From contig CAIIXF020000009.1 of the NCBI GenBank assembly GCA_903813345.2, positions 21,479,759 through 21,543,758 of the forward strand: a stretch of 64,000 nucleotides of DNA, in the 5' to 3' direction. The notes under the pieces are model-generated. The model saw only the letters and a list, made by a program, of their open reading frames with translations. It did not search any database and was not told the origin of the DNA. The position numbers and the translations under genes were made by a program. The DNA is from Owenia fusiformis. Lineage: Eukaryota > Annelida > Polychaeta > Sabellida > Oweniidae. Below, one piece after another: positions 31,345 to 45,700 of the stretch (position 1 is the stretch's first letter; the number at the start of each line of letters is the position of its first letter).

Positions 31345-31734
31345 CCGTTTTACACTGTGGTTACTCAATTATTCTCACCTGTACTTACTGAAGAGGAGGG
31401 AAATCCCCAGAGCTTTAGCGATGACAGACATATTACGTCTCTTGCGTAAAAGAACACCCCGTCATACCACATTTGTTTGCGTAAATTCTCACCAGTTAGT
31501 TTTTGAATATAACACATTGAAGAAATGTTTTAATAGATGCAAGGATATTCCTTACATCTTTCTTTATCTTGATGTGAAATAACAAGCTATGATATTGGTT
31601 ACATGCCAGAAATTAACATAATATTATTCGAAGTGTTATTAGAAAATTTTGAATCCGCCATTTTTGTTTGTCGATTTAGATCAATCAGGTCAATGGGTCA
31701 TCTCAATACAGATTAACATTATAGACGTACATCA

Positions 31735-31985
31735 TCGATTGCGCGAAAAAAATTTTGGGCCCCTAAAACGCAAATGTGGGCCCAAATTTTGAAATTTTGA
31801 GGCCCATTTTCTTCAAAATTTGGCCTGAAATTAAAAAATAAGGCCTTAAAAGGCCAAGTTATGACCAAAAAGGTCCACTTTTTGGGGCCTGAAGGCCTTT
31901 TTTGGCCCAATTTTTTTTTTCTGGGCCCACCCAAGGGGGGGGGCCCGGGCCCCCAGGCCCCCCCCCTAATCTGCCAGTGTCTTTG
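31735..31985. repeat. GGCC-rich dispersed repeat, copy 2
   Basis: It is filled with gggccc, aaggcctt and tttggcc words and a G9CCCGGGC5 core (gggggggggcccgggccccc). It is heavily self-complementary. The 71-codon minus-strand frame across it is an artefact. Confidence 0.6.
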
Positions 31986-31989
31986 AACC

Positions 31990-33558
31990 CTAGGGTTTCT
32001 CCCCCTCTTATCACTTATACTTATTTTGATGTTTAAAGAGAGCGTAGTAATATTGTAATATGATATGAATATAGGTTATGACAAATTGTTTAACTCTTTT
32101 CGGGGTATTTAATTATTTTTAAAAGCTACTGAGCGGTAATTAATTTACTAAAAATTAGGATTTTCATGCCTGCCAATTTGAAAGTGACATAAAACCTAAA
32201 CCAACAGAGATAACACCACCAAATTTTTACTCATAATTGGAAACATATGTATAAATCATCATGTTAACGTATGAACTTATCACAATTAGAGGCACTGATG
32301 ATAAAAAATCCTAAACATTATGTATTGCAAAAAAACATAAGACCCGTACTAAATATTACCTTGGTGTACCCCAGCAGCTTCCCTTGCCTGTCCCCCAGGC
32401 ACAGAGTTGTCAGGCCCATCATCGTTCTGAGTTTCATTTTCTGAGGCTTCAAATATTAGGCTTCACTGCCAGAATAATTGAATATAGCAGCGATTTGATC
32501 ATCATTACCCGTCTAAATCTAGCCCTTTTTAAATACCACAATGTCTGATCACTTCCAGATTCGTATTTGTTACAAAATAAATCAATTAAATGACCAAAAT
32601 AATTTTTTTCAGAAACTTTGCTTCGCCAAATTAATTTTAAATCACTTCCTGAGTACCAAATATTGGCACTGCAATACAAGGGTGACATCTTTTGAAGTCT
32701 GCTAAAACTTTCCTATAGCATGTCGACTCCAGGTTGACATACGCCATAAAGCGTAGTGGCGACAAAACTCGCCTGACCGCGCAAAAGAGTTAAAACTGTT
32801 TTATGTGACATGTTTTGTACAGACTCGCTGTCTCTGTTGTTAAATGTAACTTAAGTGACGAATTAAATCAACGATTCTGTTGTCTTCTGAACTATTTCTT
32901 CGCAAATATGTGCATTTTCTTAAACATATGATACTGATACGTTTGTGAGAAAAAACGTTGTGGGGATTCTACCTACAATGCGTGAAATAAGGAAAAAAGA
33001 AAAACCGTACCTTCGACGTTCCGAAATTTTGTTACCGAAACGAACCGTTTGGGTAACTAGCGTAATCAAGTGGATCACCAGTGTTTAACATTAAGAATGG
33101 TTTAGTTAAATGCAATTGGAAAATAAAACAATATGACAAAAATGATTAAGTAATAAGGCTGATGATTGAATAGCTTATTTACATGGAAGGTGGCCCAGAA
33201 CAAGTATTATGAGTATTTCTTTGCTCAGTTTTTACATTACAAATGATTTATACATTTTCTTGGCCACGAAACTGAAAGTAAAAGAAAGAGGTAGAGTCCG
33301 ATAATATAAATGACAGACTTGTAAGATTCCTCTAAAAAATATGGTAGATTTCAGCAAAAATACGGGAGATTTTACTGCAGAAATACGGAAGATTTTACAA
33401 AAAATTACGGGAGATTTTAAGAGAAATACGGTAGAAGAGTTTACAGGAGTGTTTATGGGAGAAAACGTAAAAACAAAATTTTTAGTGGAGATTCCCGTAA
33501 AAAAGTGAGTCACATTCTTTGGGCCATGTGCACCCTGTATATTTATCATTTAATTGCA
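31990..33558. other. Intergenic region upstream of CCDC57
   Basis: Comparatively poor in repeats and locally CpG-richer (32,690-33,070), so it probably contains the CCDC57 promoter and any non-coding first exon. No TATA box or CpG island can be asserted. 33,320-33,500 has several 'tacgg(g/a)agattttac' repeats. Confidence 0.4.
32360..32465 (-). CDS. Possible orphan exon (uncertain)
   Basis: On the minus strand, ttctggcag precedes a GC-rich 106-nt segment ending ACCAAG|gtaata. One open frame reads FEASENETQNDDGPDNSVPG and on to GGQAREAAGVHQ. Another starts with ATG and reads MKLRTMMGLTTLCLGDRQGK. The segment stands out in composition and has both splice signals, but I do not recognise either frame and find no partner exon. 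It could be a first exon of an unrelated gene or a chance signal. Confidence 0.3.
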
Positions 33559-33559
33559 G

Positions 33560-33723
33560 GTGGCAATACTGCTAATAGACATAGTTGATGACCTTATGGG
33601 TACGACGCTCTTCATGGGTGAGATAAAGACAAAGTAAGCAATGGAGACTGCTATATCAGAAGAAGACCTGAAGAAACTTACTGAGCAGAAAGAGAAAGAA
33701 TGGAGAGAACTCCAAGAACTGAG
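33560..33723 (+). CDS. CCDC57: CCDC57 first coding exon with 5'UTR
   Basis: The acceptor tttaattgcag at 33,549-33,559 shows that at least one non-coding exon lies upstream. Coding starts at ATG 33,641 (gcaATGg; G at -3 and +4). An in-frame TAA at 33,635-33,637 rules out an earlier start in this frame. Two small upstream ORFs (ATG at 33,588 and 33,596; the second ends at that TAA) precede it and might damp translation. The product starts METAISEEDLKKLTEQKEKE. Donor GAG|gtatgg. Confidence 0.78.
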
Positions 33724-36700
33724 GTATGGCAATTATGTATGATCTGATGGATAAATTAAACACATGATCTTACTTTTTATCAGCTTCTTAGCCACTATAA
33801 GCCACTTTGGCATTAATAAAATTACTATAGTAGGTCACTACTAGTCTACCTGGGGTCCCTCAACAAGGTTCCTGATCAACACTGCACTTAACCTCAAAAC
33901 ATCAATATTTTGTTCATAAGAGAGTGTTTCATGGTCATTTAAAATGAAGTGGAATTTCTCCTGCCTATTTTTACACAAGTTAATTAACGGACCAATGAAA
34001 ATTTGTCCCACTTGAAGTGATTCATTGAGGGAAATACTGACCATCGCGTATTAGTCTTACATAATTTTGTCATCGAAGAAGACATGAGAAGAATACATGA
34101 ATTATGGTTTCATTAATGTGGCCACAAGGACAATCTGGTGAAAGAATATTTACAAAATTGTGAGCTGTGCTTTAAATATTAGATCTACTCTAATTCTATT
34201 TAGATACACCAGTTACATTTGACTCTACAAGACAAATAAGATGCATCTCAAAAGGGAACGTTGGATTGTGTAATTTTTTACAGATAAATTGTCATCCGCC
34301 ACTTTTGAATATTATTATTTTGGCTGTAAATGTTTTCTGATAGTCACAATAACTCAGATGCGTGTAGCTAGATACCAGTTTCACCACCAAGTGGCTCATT
34401 CGGGTCAGATAGCATAGTTGGTATATTAGAAAGTTCCATTGAACTAAAATTACATCTGTTTTAGTGGTTCAATTTTCATATCACCCTTATGTATCTAATA
34501 GTTTACAAATAAAAATATGTCCATCAAAAGAAAATATCTGTCCAATACAAGAAAAGATCTCCCGAACTAGAAGTCACATATAAAAAGAATTAAATTTAAT
34601 AAACAATTTTCGAAACCATATGATATTTATAGATGTAGTTTTACATGTAGATTTCAAATATGAAATTACTTTGACTGAATTTTGTATATTAATGACGTAA
34701 ATCAATTTGCTACCTCATGGACTTGGTGTTATTGTATTTTTGTGTTATTTAATGATGTAAATTATAAATAATATGTCTATAAGGGAACTAATTATGTAAA
34801 TAATAAATAATGTGTTTATAAGGTTACTGATGACGTAAATTGTAAATATATATTTATTGTGATAGTCTTGATATTACCTCCTGGAGAGTTCCTAGGCTTC
34901 TTGAGTTTCAGTTAGTTTCACAGTTTACATTCGCAACTGCTATATTACAGACAAAATAATTAAACATTATTTTTTAATAAAAAAATTAAAGAGACCCAAT
35001 ATATGATTCTCCGGCACCATTTTCAATAGCTTTTCCTCCTAACATTATTGGACTTCAAAGAGAAGTTAAAGGGGGGGGGGAGGAGGGGGTGTACATGGGT
35101 GAGATAAAGGGTCTTGGAAATGCATATACAATATTTTTCAGCTCTCTTAAATATTTTTCACCCCTTTTATACCATATACAATATTTTTCACAGCTCTTAT
35201 ACCATTTACGATATTTTACAAAAGTTCAGGTGAAATACAATATACGATAATTTTCCTCTTATGACTTACTTTCCCATGACTTATTTTAATGTCAATTGAA
35301 TCCTTCATAGTGAGCCAGGAAAAAAATTCCTTGAAACATAATTGATGCAAAATTGAGAATGTGGAATAAAAGTATTGAAAACAGTTTCAGAAATAAAGGA
35401 CTTCACAAACTTCCATGTAGATAATTCATTTTTTGGACTCGAGTCTGGAAACTAGAGTTTGAAATAAAGGCAAGATGGGACTTGATTGTTTAAACATTTG
35501 AAACATAGGTACTTCAGGGTTTCAGATAAGGCAGCCTTAAAGACAGTATAAGTTAAACAAAGGTGTGTCAAAATTAAGCAAATTTCCATGAAGGTCAAAC
35601 CACATGTTTCACGAATGATTTCAAGGCAAATATATAAGCGCAAATGCCAAAGGAAAGGGTGACTAAAAACTTTAAAGTATATTATGTGTATTAGAAAATT
35701 CAAAGATGTATTGATGAGAATGATAACTACTCTATTTGACTAGAAATAACTTTCTTTTAAAGGACCATGGATGGTATCGCAACAGATTTCAGTCATATAT
35801 TGGATTTTGGCTAATTTCTGAGGATTTGAACAGGTGCATATGTTAGGCCAATGTATTAACTCCAGGACAAGCAGTCATAGAGTGTCTTACTGCTTAGTAT
35901 TCTTTGGGAACTTACTAGAAACAAGACAACATTTCAACTACAACTGTAATTTATTCAGAACTGATCAATGACGTCACTGCTATGGTCACGTGACTTAACA
36001 TATCTTAAAGGGACACTAATGTACATTGATTTACGGTATACTGTAGAAGTGGTAATTTTGCCTAATCATTTAATTTGCCTATTTCCTAATTTTTGCCAGG
36101 TTCGGAAAATTAAATGTCGGAAATATTGTCTTTATAATGTTATCCAATGGGAGGTTTCTTGTCATTAGGAAAATTAAAATTAGGAAAATGATGAAATTTG
36201 AACATTCGGAAAATTAACCACTTGGATTAAATACCACTTATACAGTATATTATGACATAGAGATTATAAAATAATTTGGACTTTAAGACAGGGAAGGTGC
36301 AAACACCACATCAACATGTTTTTTCTGTAATGTTGTCCCGATTTCCAGCCCTTTCCACACCTGTTTTTTCAATGTTTGTTGCATCGATCACTATGTTGAG
36401 TTTTGAGACACGGTTAACATCTTTAAATGGAAATATGATTCATAGGGGGTTTAAAGATATCAATTTTGGATGACCAAAATTAAGCTGAAAACAATGGGTC
36501 ACATGAGTTTTCCCTATGGGAAAATAACATGGGAAATATTGTTTTCCACTTTATCCCAAATGAATCATATTTTAGAGGTTAACTGTGTCTCAAAACTGTG
36601 TCTCAAAGTGCAACATATTGGTGGCTTTGTATAAGAAACCTACCTCATACCCACCTACCCACGTACGTGGGACATGATACAATCTTTGAAGGGTTCAATT

Positions 36701-39700
36701 TTAAAGATCTTACTTTATTAAATCTTAGTTTATGATGAATTATAGTTGCATTTATAACGACCCTTGATAGCAAATTGCTACTACATCCCAGCTGGGTTCG
36801 ATTCCTACTCGGGGCATCGAATTTAGCACACTTTCCATTTCAGTTTCTGTATCTGGCTTGTTCGACCTATGCTCGCGGTCGTTAGTTATTTATTCCCTTG
36901 GGGCGCCCTCGGGTCATTACACATTAAAATGCATCCATATGCCTTTATTTATGGATCTGTCATCTGTATAGTCATATAATAAAGCCGGAATTGTAGAAAT
37001 GTTAATAATTTGAGCTATTTTGAGATTTAATAATCTTTAAGATTGAACCCTTCAATGACTGTATCATGTTCCACGTAGGTGGTGGGTATGAGGTATGAGT
37101 TTTTTTTATACAAAGCCCACATTGGTGCATCAAACATTGAAAAAACAGATGTGGAAAGGGCTGAAAATCAGGACAAAATTTCAGAAAAACCTTCCCAGTC
37201 TCTTTAAGACTTTTTTAAAAATATTTTTATTAGACTATGCAAAACAATGAGGCATGAATTTCAAATAATTACAAATTAAATCTGTATAAGGATCATCTTC
37301 AAACAGTAATATTATGTGGTAAAAGGTTATACATCTGTCGGAATGCAGGATGTTTGTGCGCTTTTTCGAATAAATTCATATTAGCCCTATTTACGACATT
37401 CCAACACGTCTTGGCGAAAACGTATTGAAATATTATAATGAGATTACACCTTGTTGATCTATGTTGATTTCAGTACAAACCTCCGAAAATGAGTGGTCGT
37501 TTTTATATCTCAGAATTACATTACCCCAGATCTCCCAGACTACTTGTCATAATTTAGGAAAGTTATTTGAGATGTTCTCTCCTCTAAGGGTACTTTTAAA
37601 AGATATAATTTGAATCTTAAATTCTTAATGTAGTTCTCAGTAAAAACTGCTCCGTCACAGCAGACAAAAAATTTAAACACCCAATACATCAAGATCTCAT
37701 TAATACCTTCAAAGTAATGTTGAAAACAAGTATAAATATCGTGTCACTACAGGATAATATACCATTAAAAAGTAATAAAAGAAATGGTACATTTTGGAGT
37801 ATGATACCACAGCGCCGTTTTCAATAGGTTTTACTCTTAGCGTTGTTGGACTTCAAACAGAAGTTACAGTTACCCGCAAATGATATATCCATTGTATGGA
37901 GTAAGTAATTTTCTTTGGTATAGCGAAACATATGAGTAAAAGAATAAATTGTATGAGTTTTTTAGTGTCTCTATGCAAAATAGCATGCTCCGTCACAGCA
38001 GACAAATTTTTCGATGCTAGCCTGTGTATATGGATGCTTAATTCAAAATGTCTTCCACTTTTGTAAAAATCTTTGATAATTCAAAGACGAGTTATTCAGT
38101 TTTGTCGAAATAGATCTAGGCCAATGTCTCCAGGGTATTGATATAGCATCTTTCTTGAGAAGGAACTTCTAATTATGTCACCACCTGCAAGAAGGTGATT
38201 TGCCACATAATATTACTGTTTTTAAGATGATCTCAATACAGATTTAATTTGTAATTATTTGAAATTCATGTCATGTTTTCAACAAAAACTGGAAATAAAA
38301 GGCAGTAATGACTCATATATACAGGGTGTCCGGAAAGTAAAGATACAAATACTCTTATCTTGAGAAATTTTGATTTTCTGAAATGAAATTGCTACAGATT
38401 GTAGAGGAACAATATTACAATATATCTACAAACTTTCATTACATATAGTCTAAATGTATTCAAGTTACGGTTGTTATGGTTACGGATGTGAGAGATATAT
38501 GGAGCAGTTCCAGAATAACGCTAAAAAGTGAAAAATTGCTTAAAGGACAACTGAAATAGCTTTTCTCAACTTGCAGCTACAAAAATGGGGTTTTCTCCAT
38601 TCTAAGCCTAACGTAGAGTTCTTGCGATAGCCATGATAAAATAAATGTTAGATAACTGCTAACGGTCATAGATAACGAAATAAAACTAACTGATCAATCA
38701 AATTGGCCCCCACGTGATTAGTAACGTCATATACAAAATATAGCTTTGGTTTATTGGTACCTTAGTAATGACAACGTCACGGCAACCATAGGATTGTTGT
38801 GTAAACAAATAACAAAACATTTTGGCATTATGACGTCATGATCTAATGGACCAAAACGGGCCACGTGGGGACCAGTGAGAGATCACGTGGGGGCCAATAA
38901 CGTCACAACCAATTCGAATATTGCTTATTAAGCAGCTATAACGATCGTTAGAGTGAATTAATTTTCACACTACTGATGAGAAAACATGTCCAAATACATT
39001 TATCAAAAAATTATATTGATTCCTTTAGGTTAAAAATACCATTTCATATCTGCTTTAAAGACAACCATTTGTAACAGTGTTTTCTGTTGTATTTTCTATA
39101 TATGTTTTGTTTTGTTCATCATTGTATTATTGCTGCCATAGTGTTTTCTTTTATATAATGATGTCATTGCTACACATCAGAACTATGTTATGTCACTAAC
39201 CAGTATAATGAAAGAAATATTATACATGTGCCTAGAAGAATGGCCCTTGGCCATTAGTAGGAAAGTCAATATTGCATCTCCACGATGCACCAATTCACAA
39301 AACAAAAAACAAATCTTAGAATGGAGTGTCTTGACATAAACCTTTCTATACAATGCCCCATTTTAACCTGATAAAGCATCTTTAGACTTCTACCTTAATG
39401 ACCATTTGAAAGCAATATTTGTTAAATGTTCAACATACAAATGAGACTCAGCTGGAAGACAATGTTATCAGCAATCTGAGAGATGGACAGCAGCGGTTTT
39501 GTCAGGTCTTTGAATCGCCGGTCAAGATGCACCAATAATGTATTGATAATGGGGAAAATAATGGATACTAGTATTCATTGAAAGTAGTAAATATGAAATG
39601 ATCAAATAATGTTACATTACTAATCCCTATGCTGTTGTGGTACATACTTTGATAGGAATAGATGGTGGAGTGCCAAGATCATATGAGCAGGAAACAGATT

Positions 39701-42700
39701 TGTAGAACAAGGTTTTGACGTTGCTCCACTTACCCTCGACTCCCGTTACCATAACAACCATTACTTTTTCATTTTGAAACTTAAAGTTATGACAGTTGCA
39801 GGATATATTGTTATAATGTCATTCCACATTCTGGAGCAATTTCATCTCATAACAGGTAAATCTCTTGAAATAAGAGCATTTGTATCTTTACTTTCCGGAC
39901 ACCCTGTAATGTACATTTATATCTCTTTTTCCACATATAGTATCACTAGAGTTATCATTTAAAAATAGATGGCATTATTGCTTGAACACTAGACTTTGAA
40001 AATGATAATATGTTCAAGGTGCTACAGTAATTCTTGTTACATTTTAATATGTTGATCAATGTTTTAACAGGAATGTAGTGTCTTTTTTTTTTTTTTCAAA
40101 TGATCCATACTTCTGTAAATAGGTGTAGCCAGAAATTTAACTTTATTAAGTAAGAAATAGATATCAGGCCTCCTAGACTTCCACCAACGCAAACATAGTT
40201 CTGACCTCACAAACTATGTTCCTTGCACTCACACCGTGGTTCTCACATCGCTAACATGAAATATTTAGTCGCAAACCACAAACTAGCGTTTGATAAACTA
40301 CCGGTATATGGGTTACCATTTAAGCGATCAAAATGCTTCAGAAAGTGTGGTGGAGTAGCACATACAAAATGTCAAAAAGGCGTTTAACAATATAGCAGAC
40401 ACCAGGGAAATGAGTATACTCAAGGACAAAAATCCTCCTAAGCAAGTGTCCAGAATCCATACCTCCTTCTTCCCCCTGCTATAGCCAATTTGGAAGCGCC
40501 TGATTAAACTGAAGCATATGATCAACGTAATTATGGGCTAATGACATTTTTCAATGATATAATCTTTGACTAATCACATTCACTTTCCTTAAAATGATGA
40601 CTCAATGAATATAAGGTAAACAATTTTGAAGTGGCATACAGATTTCATACGCATGTACTTAATACTGATAGTATATCGTAATTATCCCACCGAACAAAGT
40701 TTGAGGGGGGTATAGAAAAGCCGTCCTTCCGTCCATCTGTTCATCCATTCGTCCATCCGTTCATGTGTCCGGGCAATAACTCAAATACCGGTTGACGGAT
40801 TTCATTCAAATTTTATAGGCTTATGCCTTATGGATGTAGGACCTCCGCTCGAGAAGGAATTTTTAATATGGCCGCTTAATTTAAAATGGCGGCCATATTT
40901 CAGAAAAATATAATCTTTGATAACTCAAATACTAGTGGATGGATTTGGTTCAAATTTTATATCCTGTTGCCTGGGTACAAATGAGCCTTGCTCAAGAAGA
41001 CATTTATCTTTGATAACTCAAATACCATTGAATGGATTTGGTTCAAATTTTACATGCTGATGCATAGGGACATAGGAGCTCTGCTTGAGAAGGGATTTTC
41101 AAGATGGCAGCTAAATTTCAAAATGGCCGCCATTTTTCAGAAAAGAACGTAACCTTTGATAACTCAAATACCAGTTGACGGATTTGGTTCAAATTCTATA
41201 TGCTGATGCCTAGAGACAAAGAAGTTCTGCTCAAGAAGACATTTTAAAGATGGCCACTGAATTTCAAAATAGCCGCCGTTTTTCGTAAAAAAACTAAATC
41301 ATTGATAACTCAAATACCAGTTGATCAGCTGAATTTCAAAATGGCTGCCATTTTTCATAAAAAAAGGTAATCTTTGATAACTCAAATACCATTGGACGGA
41401 TTTACTTCAAACTTGATATACTGATGCCTAGAGATAAAGGAGCTCTGCTTGAGAAGAAATTTTCAAGGTGGCTATTTATCTCCTCCATTTTTCATTAAAC
41501 ATGTAATCCTTGATAACTCAAGTACCAGTTGACGGATTTGGATTAAATTGTATATGCTGATGCCTCGGGACATAGCTCTGCTAAAGAAGAAATCTAAAGA
41601 TGATAGCTGAATTTCAAAATGGCAACCATGTTTCATAAAACCATAATCTTTGATAATTCAAATACTAGTGGATGGATTTGGTTAAATTTTTGTATGGCTG
41701 CTATTTATCAAAACATGTTTTGTTCAGTGGGATTTGCTACTCCGTGGGGTTGCTGTTTTTCTAGTCGCTTAAATAATGGGATCCAAGCAAGCATATATAC
41801 CTTATGAATAAAAATCGATCATCCAAAATACCCATGTGTCCTCGATCATGCATAATTTGAATGTTTTTTGAGACAGCTCTGAAAGAATTTGGTTTGATTT
41901 GCGGTATCGTAAAAATTCGCCTGAGCAGGAAGGTAGGTATATAAGAGACGATTTGATTTGCTGTCTCAGTGATGCGACAGTGAATCAAATTGCGAGTTCT
42001 TAATCGGGGAAATGATAAATGATAACTGCTTATCGCGGGGGGGGGGGGGGGGGGGGGGTAGAAAGGAGATATTCTTGATTTTGGAGCCTTGAATATGGAG
42101 AATGAAGGACAAGCTGAAGAGTTTATTGATCAGTTCATCTAATTTCCAGAATAATATTGTATTTCAAATGAGATTAGGAGAATTGAATCATTTGAAATAA
42201 ATATCTGATAATGATTTGAGAAAACATATTTGTTCTTTTTCATAATTATTCCATATAGTTGACATTTTTTGGTTTATTTAATTGATTGATTGATTGAACT
42301 GGTTACTTGATTAGACGAGGGCAAAACAGGTTTAATCACTGTGTCACTTATAATCCCGGGATCTCATTTCATCTATTAGTGACATCCTAGTAAATTCATA
42401 TATCATAATTTTGATAACCTAATAATAGAGAGATTTCGCACATAAGTGAAAGTACAACTTATACGTATACGTATAGTTTAAAGGGTCATGTCGAACTATT
42501 ATATTTACTAAAATCAATTTCAAATTGTACTTGATGGAACATAACTATTCCCGTTATAGAAAAGCTCCATCAACTAGAGACTGTGAATGCACTGTCATCT
42601 GCACGTGCAGATTATGCACATTATAATTAAATGCTTGCTTCCGTGTCCTAGTTGTTGTAGTGTATTATAAACACGATCCTTTAAAGTGAGTCATGATTCT

Positions 42701-45700
42701 TTGAAGTGAGTCATTACATAAACAAGTTGATTATTTCAATGTTTTCATGATCAGTATAAGTTCAGTGAACTTACAAAACGGTATATTTACGTAGATGATA
42801 ACGTATACAGTTGGATCTCCATATAAAGATTTGCCTACATGTGTGTGGAACAATTGACCGCAAGCATTTTTTGAAATTAATTGGCTGAGTGGGGACAGTA
42901 TCCAATCAAATACTTTAACCATCAATTTGAAACACCAATCAAACCAGTAGGTTCTAGCAATTCCTGGAAACGACCCATTCAGTAGCTCAACATATGACAT
43001 ACAGGGTGTTTCATAACGAGCATCTCCAAAAGTCAATTTGAGAAGAGATGGTTCTATAACATATGTACTATATATGAGCCTATTTTATTCTAGACAAACA
43101 CATTTGGATCAACTAAACATGCTACAATTCAAGAAAGAGCAAATGGCATCCCTTTGACCTGTATTTATTACAGTCCGAGAAGATCTTTCTTGACAAAAAG
43201 CCCACATTATGAAACACCTTGTACGTTTACCTATAAGTATAAGTTTACGTTATAAGTTGTACTTTCACTAGGTGCGAAATCTCTCTAATAGCAAGAAAAA
43301 TATTTTGGCTTTTTGTTTGCTTTTTATTTGCAGGTAATTTTTTCCCCAATGGATATATATTGTATATTTTAAGCTTTAAATATTTGATTCTAAAGTAATG
43401 GATCAATCTCACTGCATTTATTATTTAATAAAAAGTTTTTAATCCCTTATTAGATGAATGTGAGGTGAGATGAAATATTTCAAATTAAAATCTAACTTCT
43501 CACATCTTTCAGTACTGGGTATATCTTTTACAGATATAGCGTTACTCACTGCTACATCTCTTTAACACAACATCTATCCTAAATTCTATGATAAGTCCAC
43601 GCATATATATCAGAATATATGAAATATATGAAAAAGAATATTACTGTATATATGGGCCCCCCCCCCTAGGCAGACATATACCAGTGTCCTCATAGTATGT
43701 GTCATATATCATTTTAAAGCTTATCCAAAGTTACATTGATTCACCAAGTATCATGGTTCAACTCTTAAATGTGAAAAAATTACAGGCATTTCAAAATTTA
43801 GTGTTTGGTCAAAATTAAGTTCAATTTTACACCAAATCACTCGTCAATGTGTCCTCCTGGGCCATCTAAAACAGCAGCAATCTTTATCCGGTCGGATGGA
43901 TATTGAGTTGGAAAAAGAGGACGGTGAGTGTAGAAACTCTAAGGAAACTCTTCTAAAGTGCCTTAACAGGTTTTAAGAAGGTTATAAAATTCCACACCGC
44001 TATTTGAAGGGCTTTTAAGGTCATATCTGAAAATAATTGCGGTTGTTAACATGGCCAAGGGGGGACTCATTGACTAGTAATGTGGTGTAAAATTGAACTT
44101 TATTTTGACAAAACACTAACTTTTAAAATGACTGTAACTTTTTACCATTTGGGAGTTAAACCATGATACTTGGCAAATCAATGTAACTTTGGATAAGCTT
44201 TAAAATGATATATGACACATACTATGAGGACACTGGTATATGTCTGCCTAGGGGGGGCCCCATACTTTCGGGACACCCTGTACACCCTATGCAGACAGAG
44301 CCTGTGGGAAATATTGGGTGGGGAGCAAATGAGCAGAGGGTGCGGAGCTAACGGTCATTTTTGAATTTAAATTTGGGATATTTCTGGAACTAAGCCGTTT
44401 TGGGACTTCAAATATACCAAGATATGTGTATTTGACACCAAATATCAATACAATTGTGAAAATAGTAGCGCAATTCATTCTATATCGACGCAGTGTGCCT
44501 TAAACCTTTCCCAGACCTATATATTTTGAAATTATCCTTTTAATACTGAGTCCCCAGCATTCATAAAAAATGGTGTTCAAGGTACACTATCTATACAAAT
44601 TATTTTTGCATCTTGGAAGCCAGGCAGTATCTGTGTGATTTTATAAAAATTCGGAAATGTTCTTCAGATATGAGCCCCCTCTAAATATTGGGTGCGGAGC
44701 AGCTCCATAAACGTAGCTCCGCACCCAATATTTCCCACAGGCTCTGTCTGCATAGGGTGGTATAGTACAGTCTAGAATATTTTCGAAATAAAAACCTCTA
44801 GAAAGAGAGAGTTCTTACATTTTGGCGAGCACCCTGGAGACCTGTATCAAAATAATCCTTTATATCTTACAAACGATTTGTGAGATTTGCCAAAGTGAAT
44901 GAGGTGTCGAAAGGCACTAATTAGACGATTAATTAGTATAGCATTCCTCATTTCTTAACTAGTTCAATCAATACAACCAGTTACCACATAAATGCCAAAA
45001 CAGCTATGGTCAATGTGTCAATTGTTTCATGCTGGACATGTGCCAGTGTTTTGAAAAATCCATAGATTACAGTAGTAAACCAACTAGTAAACCAAGAATC
45101 AGAATCACACTACAGCATTGCAGCATTGTCTGGTCCTCAGATTCTCTCATAAGAGAGCTACTGTATTTATAAGTCTGTTATCACATAAAAGTACATGCTT
45201 ATTTGATATACCAAATGGTTATTTTACTATACTGTAAGTAACCCATAATCAAGTCACGTTGTATTATGTGTTAAATAAGGTAGTCTAGCTTCAAGCCTCT
45301 GTGACCCCTCCCCCCTCTACTTGAGTAAACATCTTCTCACACATAGCCTGAGCTAGACACACAACAGTGCAATTAAGAAGGGATATTTTGATGTACCAAG
45401 CTAAGAGGATACTTGGTCTTGGTCTTGACTTGTGTGCTAAGACTGTAACAAAGAGTTTTCGTAACATGCTTGACATTTAAAATTGATGGTACCAATGAAA
45501 TTACAGTCAATAAATAAATGAGAATGATTATGAAATAGAAGATGAAGGTGAAAATCACATTAAAATATATGTCAAATGTACTTGTATTAATCATGAGTTC
45601 TACATTCATACCAGACATACACTGCACCTGAGCACTGCACAATGGATTGCAAAGCTTATTGGTCAGTGCAATTGAGCCCAGTGTCTAGGATCAAATGTAC

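Larger units (their letters stand above)
36278..37210. mobile_element. Outer inverted-repeat element split by a second element
   Basis: The left arm ctttaagacagggaaggtgc, gatttccagccctttccaca and ttttttcaatgtttgttgca is mirrored by tgcatcaaacattgaaaaaa, atgtggaaagggctgaaaat and cttcccagtctctttaa at the right. The inner element (36,622-37,118) sits between the arms, beside a second internal inverted pair (tttgagacacggttaaca/ggttaactgtgtctcaaaa). Confidence 0.7.

Noticed and set aside
31719-31934. 71-codon frame in the GGCC-rich block
   Set aside because: Low-complexity Lys/Phe/Pro output of a self-complementary repeat.
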